Positions 1-10,935 of a stretch of DNA of 64,000 bases are shown here, in pieces (position 1 is the stretch's first letter; each line of letters opens with the position of its first letter). The notes under the pieces were generated by a model. That model made no database searches and was not told the origin of the DNA. It was given only the letters and a program-made list of their open reading frames with translations. Origin of the DNA: Trichobilharzia regenti (Eukaryota; Platyhelminthes; Trematoda; Strigeidida; Schistosomatidae); contig OX235265.1 of NCBI GenBank assembly GCA_944472135.2, positions 45,543,459-45,607,458 of the forward strand. Direction: 5' to 3'. Position numbers and translations under genes: made by a program.

Positions 1-23
1 GACCAGAAAAACTATGTACTACT

Positions 24-343
24 ATTGTAACAACAGAAGACAAGGGCCACGCAACAAACCGTTTAGTTAGGAGATCAACAGATATGTATAGATTTTCATG
101 TACATTGTTATAGATCATTGTTGGCAGAAAAATACAGTCTTCTGATCGGTGATTTCTCGCTTTGCGGCCGTTTATTGAAGCTCAGATTGTCTATCTGTAA
201 ATTGTATCCGCCTACGCAAAGTCTGCTGTGATTGGTTCTTGAATCAGTCTTTGTTCTTATTTTTCTTACGACCAATATTGAGGACGTAAACATTGACGTA
301 AATTACTGTCTACCAATTTAGCCAGCAACCAGCTCTCACCACA
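24..343 (-). repeat. LTR-like repeat, copy 1 (probable solo LTR)
   Basis: On the minus strand the unit begins TGTGGTGAG at 343 and ends near the TGTTGTTAC motif at about 28. It matches the units at 43259-43599 (+), 51393-51729 (+) and 52541-52869 (-) over nearly its whole length. Shared landmarks are CCAATCA-type boxes, a TATAAATA-type stretch near the 3' side and the terminal GTCTTCTGTTGTTAC. No internal retrovirus-like coding region adjoins this copy, so it is read as a solo LTR. The LTR identity is an inference from the TG...CA ends and the polypurine tract seen at one copy. Confidence 0.5.
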
Positions 344-344
344 C

Positions 345-940
345 TATTATTCCCTTGGGTTCCGAGTGGAACATAAGGCTTCAACAGCATATCTTCATTT
401 CATCCTGTTGCCTGCAATCCTTTTCAGCTGACTCGACGATTGCCCATAAACTCTCATCTCTACCTCGTACGATCTTTTCCATGTCACCCTGGGACGCATA
501 CCCAACTCTCGTTCTGTTCGAGGACCTGGCGTTTGATGTTTAACTCACCGTTTGCTTCAGCTTATGTCCGACTCATCTCCATTTCCTTCGGCATATTTGT
601 TGGGCGATAGGTTTTTGGTCGGTTTCTTCTCAGAGTTACTTGTTACTAATCTTTTCTGTCCATTTGATCTTCAGTATAGAGCCCAAAAAGGCAGCTGTTG
701 ATGAATGTCTGCAATGGTAGTATGTTGGAAATGCTTTTATTTCGGTGACACGTCGTCAGCTCTCTGACCCATACAGAGAAGCACTTGCATATTATAAATC
801 CCAGTCTTATTCCTCGTGCTGACTACATTAGATTTTGACACTGATTTAAGTTTAATAAAGGTCTGTCTTGCTCTCCCAAACCCGTCTGACTTTGATGTCC
901 TCATCTGTTCTGCCCTATAGTTGAAACAATACTACTCAGA
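345..940 (-). mobile_element. RTE-B LINE 3'-end fragment, degenerate
   Basis: The region matches, on the minus strand, the 3' part of the RTE-B element at 18431-19060: the GGTTCCGAGTGGAACAT tail next to 355, then the C-terminal region of the reverse transcriptase ORF in pieces with stops in every frame. It is 5'-truncated in the middle of the RT and directly abuts the LTR-like repeat at 343. Confidence 0.7.
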
Positions 941-1220
941 TCATTGGAATTGCACTGTTAAACTCTGTACTTATGTATCGTCTTGTTATCATCTTGGTGA
1001 TACTTTCATTTCAATAATAGTGATATTATTTAGCTGACCACTATTAACAGAATACTCAAGTGAGTGCAATTTACTAACTACACTATTTTACACATGGTAA
1101 TACTTCTAACCACATTTCGTATTCCAGTAATATCTTCGGTATTCTTCTTTATGAGACTAACGTACAGTTCATTTCATACAATGATTCCCTTTTATAAATT
1201 TGAACAAAGAAAGAAGAAAC

Positions 1221-1275
1221 ATTGGCGCAGAATAATCTGGGTTCATTTTATTTCGTTGGTTCTCATCAGCTGCGT
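1221..1275 (-). ncRNA. Hammerhead-like motif in PLE-A terminus
   Basis: Read on the minus strand: stem I arm CGCAG (1274-1270), core CUGAUGA (1269-1263), a short G...C bounded stem II region, GAAA, a stem III that can pair AUAA with UUAU, then the second stem I arm CUGCG (1230-1226). Compared with the PLE-A copies at 31341-31400 and 33488-33546, the outer stem I pair changes from A-U to C-G, a compensatory change. Stem II has only one convincing pair, so activity is uncertain. Confidence 0.5.
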
Positions 1276-1388
1276 ACAACCTGAATTTTTTAATAAAAGT
1301 AAAAAGTGTACAATTTTAACAAACCTTTGTCCATCAGCAAGCATATTGTCAGAGCGTCATAGTGAAATAAAGCGTTGAGATTTACAGG

Positions 1389-1646
1389 GTGTCTAAAGTG
1401 TGTGTAAAGTGCGAACATGTGCCAAGGAGCCTCCAGTTAAAGGGACCTAATTGTTTAAGCTCTTCAATCTCCAAACACCTGATTGACACAGGACACCGAG
1501 TAGATGTGCTGGAATCATTCAAAATAATTAACAGACAAAGTACCTTAAGTCTTCTCAGGTTTGCTGAAGCTATAGCGATAAAACGATTGAAGCCTGACTT
1601 ATATGTCCAAAAAGAATCCGTTGTTGGACTTCAATTACCCTGGTGA
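1389..1646 (+). pseudogene. PLE-A ORF, C-terminal remnant (GIY-YIG region)
   Basis: About 85 codons match the C-terminal end of the PLE-A protein read from 31704-33026: the EHVP...SL.LKG block, the SSSISKHL..TGH block and the closing RLKPDL.VQKE motif. The reverse transcriptase and the first half of the GIY-YIG endonuclease are missing. It is a fragment without function of its own. Confidence 0.75.
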
Positions 1647-1880
1647 ATCACTTCTTAGTAACTCTTTGTTTTTTAACTTTGTAAAGTTATCTTTTCACTC
1701 CAGCCCCCCCTTTATTTTTCACTTGGCTCCCTTAAGAGATAATTTTTCTTGATCTTCTGAGTTCTGCTCAATGTATTACCTCATCAACTTCTTATCTGAT
1801 CTCATGTGCACCGAAATTTTAAAATTTCGATCTTCTCTTATCTAATTACGTAACTATTGCTAATTTTCTTTTGTTACCAC

Positions 1881-2369
1881 CCCGACAACACAACTGTTAA
1901 TTAATTTTTTTGAGAAACTTCTCTCTACCAAGATATATATATATATATCTTGTTTGAAAACACGTTTTCTGATATATGGGGAAATTAGAAGAAAAAGAGT
2001 AGAGCTCAAACTATGATTTATGTTTATGTTTAGCATAAAATGTTTCCAAACGTATTGAAAACCATCCTATGTGTCATGCGAAACAATGAACTGACGATAG
2101 ACAGACAGCATTGCTCTCATTAGAAACATGTGACTTGTTTGAATGTTGAATTACGTAGAAATATAAATAGACTAATCTAGATTGCTTTGTTTTTATGCAT
2201 CATCAAAGATGATATCGCCAAGTGATTTTTTTCCTTTCTTTCGTATTTATCCTTTCCAATAGTTCATTTAAATCATTTTTAAATGTTCAATTTATGGGTA
2301 CTTGTTCATTACAAATAATATATCTCTACCAATCAATTTGAAAACAAAAATGTTTTTTTATTCTGATAG
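1881..2369. other. Upstream MAU2 intron, no gene recognised
   Basis: AT-rich sequence with a short ATATAT run near 1931-1950. It ends in the splice acceptor (AG at 2368-2369) of the first MAU2 exon in the window. Confidence 0.5.
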
Positions 2370-2785
2370 CTGATATTGCATCAACAAATGAAATTGATCG
2401 CTTCCATTGGATGCCTCGTGAGCATATGGTGATATTAGTTTATCTTGTAACTGTTATGCAATCAATGCAAGCTGGTATGCTTGACAGAGCTAAACGATCA
2501 GCTGAAAAGGCATTAATTCAAATAGAAAAACTTTCCGTTTTCGATACTAGTCCACTGCTTACTGTATTCCACTTAAGTCTGCTGGAACATACTGCTATGG
2601 GTCGATTAGTAATGGGGGTTCAAACAGCCGCTGCACAAGATATTGGTCAAGCGTGCAGACTATGTCAAACAAATCCTATACTAATGTATAAACGTCTTCC
2701 ACAACTGCATACATTGATTGGTTTATATGCTATGTCAATGAATTGTATGAGTCAAGCAGAAAATCAATTCAAGTATGCCCTTAGA
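2370..2785 (+). CDS. MAU2: MAU2 (SCC4) cohesin-loading factor, internal exon 1 of window
   Basis: MAU2/Scc4 is the TPR-repeat partner of NIPBL/Scc2; the pair loads cohesin onto chromatin in the nucleus. This exon encodes about 138 residues and matches metazoan MAU2 well: an FHWMPREHM block, the VYLVTVM.SMQAG stretch, a helical SPLLTVFHLSLLEH region, and QLHTLIGLYAMSMNCM before the 3' end. It begins after an AG at 2368-2369, with two bases completing a codon shared with an upstream exon outside the window, and ends in codon AGA followed by GTAAGT at 2786 (phase 0). The ATG at 2411 is internal, not the gene start. It is the first of five exons seen here. Confidence 0.92.
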
Positions 2786-2829
2786 GTAAGTTGTAACTTC
2801 ATAATCTTGATTTCATCCTTTAATTTATA

Positions 2830-3486
2830 AATATACATTATGAGTGATTTTCATGTATATATGAATGGTAGAAATCTGAAAGAAGCATCCTCCTTTACCT
2901 CCGTGGGAAGCATCATTTCAACTACAGACGGAACTGACGAAGATATCGGGGGTAGGATCGGGAAAGCAAGACAAGCTTTCATTTCTCTCAAGTCTGTGGA
3001 GGTCAACAGATCTGGATTTTCAACTTCAATATAAAGTCAGTGCTACTTTATAGATTAGAGACTTGGCCGACGCGTCAAAAAGGCCACTTCGAAAAAATTA
3101 CAGACCTTCATCAGCAATTGTCTTCGCTCAATACTACTCAAGATCAGATGGCCGGCCAGGAAAGATCACCAACACAGGGATCTCTGGCAATGAGCGAACC
3201 AACCCAGCGGGGGAAACAACTGTGCAACAAATATACAGGAAGAAATGAGGGTGGTTTGGCCATACTCTGAGAAAACAAACCATCGAATGAGTGAAATCAC
3301 ACGCTAGGCCATCGCTCGAGTGGAACCCGAATGGGAAGTGGCGACTTGGTCGTCGGTGTGAGGGTGACATGGAGGGGGGTATGTGAAGAGGAGATGAAAG
3401 CATGTGGACAGACGTGGAGCCAGACGAAACGTTGGCAGGGAATTGAACGCAATGGAGACGCCCAGCTGAAGCCCTATGTTCCTCTC
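2830..3486 (+). mobile_element. RTE-B LINE 3' fragment
   Basis: Sense-strand match to the RT C-terminal region of RTE-B: a GRNLKEASSFTSVGSIIST block, GKARQAFISLKS, then frameshifted remains of the YRLETW region and the 3' tail around the GAAGCCCTATGTTCCTCT motif (3468-3485). Several frameshifts are visible. It lies about 45 bp downstream of a MAU2 splice donor, in the same orientation as the gene. Confidence 0.75.
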
Positions 3487-3545
3487 TCCCTCCCTCTCTC
3501 TCCATATATATACATATATGTGGTTCCATTCGAAAATTTACAAGA

Positions 3546-4010
3546 TTGACTGCCGTACAGCTCTTACGAGAATGTGATAGATCCATTATCTTTCGTTATC
3601 TCCCTGTCAGTCACTTACAAACTCTAAAGGTTAACAGCTTGAATTTGTATATGCTTATGAGAACACACGTAATAATTCAACAAACAAGGAAGCCGTTAAA
3701 AAGACTTTTAAGAGCAGTATTGCATTGTAAGCGACAGTAAAAATATGCAAAACCTTTATAAACTAGCTAACTAACTAACTAACAGTTATTTGGACGGGAA
3801 GGTAAGGAGCTCCAATCAAACTTAAAACAAATTTTATGCATAGTACAAATAAAGTGAGAAAATATACAGGATAGAATTAAAGCCAACAAGGAATAGCCTA
3901 CCTTGTTACCATGGTAATTGAGGGATGACCACTAATTATTATTTCTGAATACAAAGGTTGCATCCTCTCAAATTTGATGGCTTTTGAAAATTGAGGCAAG
4001 GCGGAATAAT
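3546..4010. other. Unassigned intronic sequence
   Basis: No coding similarity or repeat family recognised. A short (CTAA)n-like run lies near 3763-3783. Confidence 0.4.
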
Positions 4011-4024
4011 GCTGTTTGTGAATG

Positions 4025-4120
4025 ACAGAATTGCGACATGGAACTTCGCACAGAAGTGCTGCAACAGTTCAAGTTGCCAAACTCCATATACTACATAAAG
4101 GTAGAGAAACGAAAGGAAGA
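4025..4120 (-). mobile_element. RTE-C 3'-UTR fragment
   Basis: The block with GGAACTTCGCACAGAAGTGC followed by CAACAGTTCAAGTTGCC is the reverse complement of the 3' ends at 29335-29415, 31130-31215 and 38755-38830. Other short minus copies are at 23085-23180 and 38285-38345. Confidence 0.55.
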
Positions 4121-4534
4121 GAGAGAGAGAAAAGATTCAAAACACCATAATGAGCAGAAATATGTGGGAGACAGAATAATAACATGGAAGAAAAAAGGGG
4201 TTTAATAGATAAGGGATATTGTAAAGAATGCATACATTTACGTCATTAAGTCTCCAGCTATTGGTGCTTAATACACTGACGTCACCAACTAGACAGTCTA
4301 CACCATCTTGTATGGCTCAAACTGGCTGTCAAAGACTTCATAATTGATTCCAAGCTCCGTTTTGAACACCCCTAATTGTTTTCCAGCATAATCCTATGTC
4401 AACTAACACTGCTCGTTCACAAAAATGGTGGCTCGGTATACACAACACGTGTTCTATCCATCTTGATCAATGTAGTTTCACAACCTCATTACTTAACACC
4501 CCCACCCAAAAACTACTTGCCTCCAGGTTACACT
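4121..4534. other. Unassigned intronic sequence
   Basis: AT-rich spacer; no gene or repeat family recognised. ORFs here have no recognisable domain. Confidence 0.4.
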
Positions 4535-4766
4535 GTTTCACATCGTATTTATTTATTTAAACGCATAAAAGGCTTGGTACAATATGGCACCAAGAAGGAT
4601 GCGCCACACAATAATAATAAAACAACATAGATCAAAAAAAAAAGAAGGAAAAGAAAAAAATATATATATAAGTAGAGAACGGATAAAGAACTTCATCTGG
4701 AAGGAAAACAGTCATGCTTAACAAGTTCAAACAGTGTTCGTTAGCTATCATCGGGAAGGGAAGAAA

Positions 4767-5250
4767 GAAGGAAATACAACACATTCGCCATTGATTACGA
4801 TTCTTGGCCATATCCGATAACGTTTCGAGCCATCGATTTGAGCTATCTCTCGGACCCCAACCAGGGAGTCGTGACACACCAACCGATGCTAATCTAGCAC
4901 AAAAATCCTTCATCCCACGACGCCACGTCATGGACTGACCACCCCTCCGCCTTTTCCATCCCGTCCCAGGGCTAGCGAACAGAGACCTGTACGGAAGCCT
5001 CTGGGGTGACATTCGGAGCACATGTCCAAGCCACCGGAGCCGGTGTTTCCAGATGACGACATTCAATGAATGGTGATCTCCACTTTGTTCAAACACACGC
5101 CGCCGAACCTCAGAATTACTCACGCGATGATGCCATCGAACGCAAGCAATCCTGCGGAGACAGCGGTGATCGAACACGCAGAGTCGCCGCACATCCTCAG
5201 CTCGGAGAGGCCAGGTTTCACAGGCGTAGAGCAGGCAGCCCGCACCGAAG
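4767..5250 (-). pseudogene. RTE-A C-terminal domain, frameshifted
   Basis: After a one-base shift near 5250 the frame continues with FDHRCLRRIACVRWHHRVSN, then KHRLRWLGHVLRM, a GTGWKRRRGGQSMTW block and a closing WLETLSDMAKNRNQW. This is the usual C-terminus downstream of the RT in this RTE group. The same peptide recurs in plus orientation at 17985-18391. Confidence 0.85.
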
Positions 5251-7230
5251 CATTGTATACCCGACCTTTGACAGCCAGGCTAACGTCGCGACGGCGCCAT
5301 AGGTGGCTCAAGTTGATGTATGCCACCCTAGCCTTCATTATACGGTTGGAAATCTCATCCGTCACCCCTCCGCCAGCACTCACACAACTACCCAGGTACA
5401 CAAACTTATCAACAACTTCAAGCGGTTCACCCGCAAGAGTGAGTGCAGGTACAGGCTCCTGCCAATCTTGTAACAGTACTTTGCACTTAGACGGCGCAAA
5501 GCACATACCATACTTACAGACACTGATCGCCAACTGATTAAGTGCGATTTGGGCAGCCTGCATGCTATCGCACAGTAAGACGATATCGTCTGCATACTCG
5601 AGGTCGAAAAGTCTATCTCCAGGTAGCAGATCTACACCACCTTCACGCACATCCTTCAGAGCTGACTCCAGAATGTCATCGATGGCAAAGTTAAAGAGAA
5701 ATGGAGAGATTGGGCAACCCTGTCTAACCCCACTGTTGGTTGGGAACAGTGGTGATAGTTGGTTGTATGCCCTCACTCTACCTGAGGTGTTTCTGTATAG
5801 GGCTTTCAGGATGTTAACAAATTTCTCAGGTACACCTCTCTCTAACAGACAGTTCCAGAGCACAGTTCTGTCCAACGAATCGAAGGCAGCCCTAATATCA
5901 AGAAACACAACGATCGTTGGCCTGCAATACGTGTGGCGGTGTTCCAACAACTGACGAAGGGTGAACACATGATCAATGCATCCACGACCTGAACGAAACC
6001 CAGCCTGCTCTTCGCGAATCAATCCTTCACGTATTTTGCACAGTCTGCGAAGCAAGACAGCAGCCAATATTTTAGACGCGACTGGTAACAGACTGATACC
6101 CCTATGATTGTCACACGAATTACGTCGACCCTTTTTAAAGATGGGGACGATAATGGCTTCGTTCCACATTGATGGTACACTCTCTGTCTCCCACACCTTC
6201 CTGAACAACCCAGTTAGAGCCATTGTGAGAGTCTCGCCACCATCTTTAAAAAGAGCCGGGGGTAATTTGTCTGGGCCGGGCGCCTTATGGCGTTTCAGAA
6301 CTTGGAGTTCCTTACGGACCTCCGCTTCGGTGGGTGGGTCGGTACTAACCGACCAAGGAGCACTCGGGCTAATGATAGTAGACACTGAAGCTGGTGGCCA
6401 GCTGAACTGCTTCCCGAAGTGCTCTGCCCAGCGTTCCAGGCGTCTTTTCAGGCTGGTAATTGGAGTGCCATCTGCCTCACAGACCGTCTCGCTGACACCT
6501 TGTTTCTTGCTGCCGGTGGCTCGTATGAGTTGGAACAGCTTCCGACTGTTGCCAGATGCAGCAGCTGACTCCATCTCACACGCACGTTCTGACCACCAGG
6601 CTTCGCGGTCCTTACGTAAACACTGTCTAATCTTGCGCGTGAGCGCCTTTCGCTGATTGTTGTATTCGCTGCCAGCCGGAATGGACCGGCGTTCATCCAT
6701 GAGTTGCAAGGAACTCGCAGAAACCCAGTGGTTGTTAGCGGAGCATTCTTTCAAGCCGCAAGCGGCTACACTCGCCTTTTGCATGGCACCTTGCACATGA
6801 AGCCAATGTTCATCTATACTACTTGGGGGGTTGCTGGCAAGCATTGTTTTTAACTCATTCTGATATTTCAAAGAAGTAGCAGGTGCTACATCAACATTTA
6901 GACGACGGCTTTTACGAACCCCACCAAATCGCAAGACGAACTTGGCACACACTAACGCATGATCGGAGTCCAGGCATGTGCTCCAGAAGGAGCGACAGTC
7001 TTGTATGCATCCTCGCCACCGGAAACTGACCGCAATATGATCAATCTGAGTCCAAGCTTGCTTCGCAGAGGGAGGACGCCAGGTAGCGCTACGGCGATGG
7101 CTGTGCCGGAAGTTGGTGCTAGCTAGAAATAGGTTGTGATCCGCGCAAAGCTGCAGAAGACGGTCCCCATTATCTGACCTGCGACCATGTAGTCCCCACT
7201 GACCACCTAGACGATTCTCCTCTGAGCTTA
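5120..7230 (-). pseudogene. RTE-A endonuclease end plus reverse transcriptase
   Basis: The frame is open from about 7230 to a stop at 5120. It starts inside the endonuclease (WTQIDHIAVSF and the catalytic-type SDH), crosses a linker, then enters the RT: APGPDKLPPALFK, PIFKKG, an EEQAGFR..R block, FLDIRAAFDSLDR (motif A), RQGCPISPFLFNFAIDDI (motif B), EYADDIVLL (motif C, intact catalytic Asp pair) and CKVLLQDW. Beyond about 5250 the frame is shifted. The enzyme would nick target DNA and copy element RNA by target-primed reverse transcription. The break probably makes this copy non-autonomous. Confidence 0.85.
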
Positions 7231-7703
7231 GACGCCCACCTGTGCATTCAAGTCCCCAGCCAGCACTACGATATCCCTCCGACCCGCCTGTTTCAAGAGA
7301 TCGCTCAGTTGGTAGTAAAACTCATCCTTCATTGCATCCGGGCTGCAATCCGTCGGTGCATAGGCAGAGACAACAAATAGACACCGCCTATCTGGCCTAC
7401 TACTCTTACTTTCGTATAACCTTCCAGCCTCACAGCACATAAACGACTGTTAATGGGAATCCAGTCGAGCAGTGCAGCTTCGGCTCTAGCGCTCAGTGCG
7501 ACACCGACACCAGCTACGCCGGATGCCGACGCCACAGGGTCCCCGGATAAGCGCAGGTGGTACATACTACTAGAACTTCCAGATGGAGAGGATAGTCGAA
7601 GCACTTCACTGGGATCTTGAATGCGGGTCTCCGAAATGCAGCAGACATCGATAGCGAGGCTTTCCAAAGTTCTTGCCAACCCTGCCTGTTGTCCGATTTG
7701 CAT
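7228..7703 (-). pseudogene. RTE-A apurinic-type endonuclease, N-terminal half, frameshifted
   Basis: Two overlapping frames give the endonuclease N-terminus: IDVCCISETRIQDPSE (metal-binding Glu) in the first, then FVVSAYAPTDCSPDA and VVLAGDLNAQVG in the second, with the shift near 7390. A further shift near 7230 joins it to the RT frame. Together with the SDH in the next piece, the expected EN motifs are present in order. Confidence 0.8.
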
Positions 7704-7709
7704 CAGCGT

Positions 7710-8405
7710 CCGAACATTGTAGGTAGCCAGCTTGAACGGGCACGCGGTTTCAGGATATCTGTGTTAGATGTCACATTGGGAACAACCATTTTGAGGACTA
7801 CTCACTAACATCTCGAAACGACACGGATAGGCTGGGAATCTCGACAAAGGCGAAAGGCTGTCGAAGGTTAAGAAGTCAAGTTTAGCAAAGGTAAAATACA
7901 GGAAACTATGTATAAAAATAAAAGTAAGGTAGGAGAGACACAAGTTACTTGATGCATCAATATTGCTTGAAATCATTGTGTAATAGCACGCGATAAGTTT
8001 CATTGATTGTTTGTTGCTTCATTCAATTCATTGTGTGAGGGCTGAGGTACTGCCCGGGCGCCCAGACCGAAGCAGGTGGTTTTCTTAAGGGACCACCCCC
8101 CGAACCTTTGACTTGGTGTCTAATCCGCAAGGCAGCGGAGCAGCGTCAGGAGCTGCATTCCCGTGGTTTTCAGTGACCCATATGGGTTCATACGCCATTT
8201 GATCCGATTGGATACTGGATCCCATGTACCCCATGGTAACTGCTTTCAGTTTAACCGCTATCCAAACAACCTTCCTGACATGGTAGGACCTGCAGGGACG
8301 GAGTCCCAGTCACTTAAGCTTGTTGGGTCATTGTGATATTCAAGCCCAACCGCCACTGCAAGGTAGCAATTATCGGCAGGGGTTTCACATCATAGAACTG
8401 ACGTC
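7710..8405 (-). promoter_or_regulatory. RTE-A 5' untranslated leader
   Basis: GC-richer block (8030-8400) upstream of the EN frame on the minus strand. It has no long ORF. Degraded versions occur at 9235-9400 (+) and 25690-25870 (-), which supports it being part of the element. LINE leaders normally hold an internal promoter; none can be pinpointed by eye. Confidence 0.55.
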
Positions 8406-9234
8406 AAAAGAAAGTATGGATATCACGCTAGTTGCAGTCAATCTACACATTATATTTGTTGTAGATGAATTCGCCAAGTTAATTAAAAAATCCTAGACAA
8501 ATATCAAAACTTGAAAAGTATCAACTAACCAAATTACAACTCAGGACCACGAATATTCCATGCTGTGTGCACTGTTTACACTCTCGAACAGGAGTTTGAC
8601 AAGATATCCTTTTGTACTTGCTCTTGATAAAGCTTTTGAAATGTTCATATTGTCTAGCCAATAGGAGTTTTCTATAAGTTTACAGCTTAACTCGTTTTAT
8701 CCTTTCCAATTTCCAATGTTAATTTCATACCCTATTTGATATTTTCACGCATGCAAAATTTCTCACCTGAATGTAATGCTTAGTTCATTTGAGTTGTGAT
8801 ATGGTACTTTTGCATTTATTGCTACATCTGCATCACAGTATGCATGTAAACAATTATACTGACGAGTTCCACTGAAATCTATTCACATTTATTTAAATTT
8901 TGCTTTCCTTGGAATTATTTTGGGAACGCCGGTGTTTTACAGTTTGTATGCTAAATGGAACATTGTCTGAACCCAGAAACTGAACCAGTCATTTATCTTC
9001 AAAGCACTGCAGAAAGCCGAAGGTGTTTAGACCTCAGTCTTTTTCTCGAAACGTCCTCATGTGCCCACGTGTTCATAACCTCCGCCATGTCCCCACATGG
9101 TAGATGTATTCCTCAAAAGAGTGAAAGAGGTGTGAACGAGAAACTCCTGGCGCTTAAAACCGGACTGTTAAACATGGAGGACTAAAATATAAGGGAAGTC
9201 GAAAACACTGATTCCAAACCTATATGTGCTCCAG
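8406..9234. other. Unassigned intronic sequence
   Basis: AT-rich; nothing recognised. The ORF at 8955-9185 has no known domain. Confidence 0.4.
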
Positions 9235-9400
9235 AATCCCACTGGAACCTGTTTTGGTAGCCGAAAGCCATAGATACGCAGCTCCACTGCCTTGTGGATC
9301 AGACTTTGAGTAGAAGGCTGAAGAGGTGGTCCGATAAGACAATTACCTGCTGCGGTCTGGGCGTTCGGCAGTAACTCAGCTGTCGCACAAAGTATGAGTC
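9235..9400 (+). mobile_element. Degraded RTE-A 5' leader fragment
   Basis: Words such as CACTGCCTTGTGGAT, a GGTGGTCC block and CTGCGGTCTGGGCG occur in the same order as in the RTE-A leader at 8040-8150, read in the opposite orientation. Clearly older than the 4535-8405 copy. Confidence 0.5.
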
Positions 9401-10016
9401 TCTCTGTGACACATCTATTGGTGCTCACAAGGTATCAAGTTTGTGACTTGTTAAAGAACAAGTGTAGGAAACTGCATGGTTGTAGCTGTTAATGTCGAAA
9501 TCCAATACATTCTCTTCATATCCCGGTGACCACATCCATCAGCTGCATGAAGTTGTGATTTTTCATGGTCCACAGGTACACTCTGTGCATAGGCTAATTT
9601 GGCGATAAGCACTATTCACTAGTGTTCAGCAGTGTTTGCTTTTGCGTAATAAGTAAAGTGACATATTGGTTGACACTTAAAGTGATCAGGAGTTACTCAA
9701 CACCAATTAGACCTCGCTCCCTAGAAGCATACTATTTATAATCAGAGACCTTCTGTTAAATTAGTTCATCAAATTAATTCATTCGATTTAATTTCCGAAA
9801 GTATTAGAAAATGGGATTCACTTCAATGTCGAGCTGCTTTACTTTTTATTCCGCAAAATACGCTACTACTTATAAGTAGTTAAACGTCAAAATTAAAAGT
9901 TTATTTACATATGAGCGACTTGTGTTTCTCGTGCTGATTGTTGGTAATAATTGATCTGTGTTTTAGAATTCACATTCACAGAATCTTATGAATTTCGAGT
10001 ATAGGATACTGATGTG
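9401..10016. other. Unassigned intronic sequence
   Basis: No gene or repeat recognised. Confidence 0.4.
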
Positions 10017-10066
10017 AACCTTCTCTAACCGACGTCAGCTCATGATGAAACCCTGTAACGACTAAC
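10017..10066 (+). repeat. SINE2 3' tail fragment
   Basis: The TCTCTAACCGACGTCAGCTC / ATGATGAAACCCTGTAAC block matches the tails of the SINE2 copies at 36428-36480 and 46990-47040. Confidence 0.5.
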
Positions 10067-10074
10067 CACTTTAC

Positions 10075-10250
10075 AGCATTTATCAGGGTGATCAATTCTG
10101 TTTGCCAATAAAAATCAGCAGATGGTATGCTTGAATTGGATAGTATTGAAAGAAGTACATTTTTAACTTCAACTCCATATAAACTACAATCATGCTCAAA
10201 ACCAATGGGTGATTTAACTGTGTATCTTGGACATTGAAGACCAAAAGCTA
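10075..10250 (-). other. Unrecognised antisense ORF, possible exon remnant
   Basis: On the minus strand an open frame of about 58 codons reads like ordinary coding sequence (ALSPIGFEHDC-like composition, mixed hydrophobic and charged, no simple repeat). It ends against the SINE2 tail. A TAG lies just before the frame start near 10246, which could be a splice acceptor, and a GTAAAG near its end could be a donor. I do not recognise a domain. It may be part of a retroelement, a pseudogene or chance. Confidence 0.2.
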
Positions 10251-10459
10251 TCACATTACAGCTATTCCATTTTAGAACTATTGAAACAATACAGTGATTT
10301 TATTTAACTGGTGATAAACAGGAAGATAAAGGGATGTAAAGAAGTGATGGTTTAAAATCAATACAGACGGCTGAGTGCAGATGATTACCAGACCGAATTC
10401 AGATTGATAAAGATGTGTCCTGGTTAGTTTTGACATCTTCATCCGTCCCACCACCTGTT

Positions 10460-10935
10460 TTTGAAACAATCTTTCGTATCAAGTGAAGTATGCAACCTCT
10501 GTGAAATCTCTCCCGTTGATGTTGGTTGGTGCTGGTTGTTTTTGTTGTCGCTGTTCATTGGTTATCATCATCACGTCCGTCTTCTCTATGTTCACCTGGA
10601 GTCCTGTCTTCGCTGCCAGCCTCTCTCCAGCCAGTTTGTTGGTTTTCGTCTTCAAGTCTTCGAGTTTGTGTGACATTAGGTGTATATCTTCCGGGCGCGA
10701 AATCCATATCTTTTAGAGTCTTCTTATTGATCCAGCGTGTTTGTTGTCTTCTCACTCCCCACGTACAGTTTGTCGTATAATCCAGTCCAGCATAATTAGT
10801 AATATCACGTCTGATAATAGGCAGCAAGGTTGTCTTACTTCTGGATTCACGCGTCGCTGAGTTTTCTGATGTGGATCATCTGACACGTGGTATTGTCATA
10901 TACCTGTTGGATGAGGTTTGAAAAAGATTTGGGGC
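10460..10935 (-). mobile_element. RTE-B LINE internal fragment
   Basis: Minus-strand match to RTE-B around the RT motif C region (compare 19010-19480): RRQQTRWINKKTLKDMDFA, then frameshifted HKLEDLKTKTNKLA and TGLQVNIEKTDVM. Frameshifts and stops make it a relic. Confidence 0.7.

Larger units (their letters stand above)
1090..1880 (+). mobile_element. PLE-A Penelope-like element fragment with inverted 3' end
   Basis: The part from about 1090 to 1380 resembles, in the same orientation, the sequence at 31220-31420, which is the 3' end of a minus-strand PLE-A. It is followed from about 1385 by plus-strand PLE-A coding sequence and its 3' untranslated region (to about 1880). The piece is therefore a 5'-truncated plus-strand element headed by an inverted copy of its own terminus, the same layout as at 31343-33546, but older. 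Confidence 0.65.
4535..8405 (-). mobile_element. RTE-A: near-complete RTE-clade LINE, antisense in MAU2 intron
   Basis: A single non-LTR retrotransposon of the RTE type (the clade of schistosome SR2/SR3-like elements): 5' leader (about 8405 to 7710), apurinic-type endonuclease, reverse transcriptase, C-terminal domain and 3' UTR ending in short AT-rich repeats near 4610. The order on the minus strand is uninterrupted, and only three frameshifts break the reading frame (near 7390, 7230 and 5250). It is the longest autonomous LINE relic in the window and could have supplied 3' ends to shorter copies. Family assignment is from recognised motifs, not a database hit. Confidence 0.85.

Noticed and set aside
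3134..3586. 150-codon minus-strand ORF
   Set aside because: It lies antisense to the RTE-B fragment and has no domain; shadow frame.
6108..6656. 182-codon plus-strand ORF
   Set aside because: Antisense shadow of the RTE-A reverse transcriptase.
8030..8130. HDV-like ribozyme in the RTE-A 5' leader
   Set aside because: The leader is GC-rich and has a GGGC/GCCC hairpin, but I could not build the double pseudoknot needed for an HDV-type fold.
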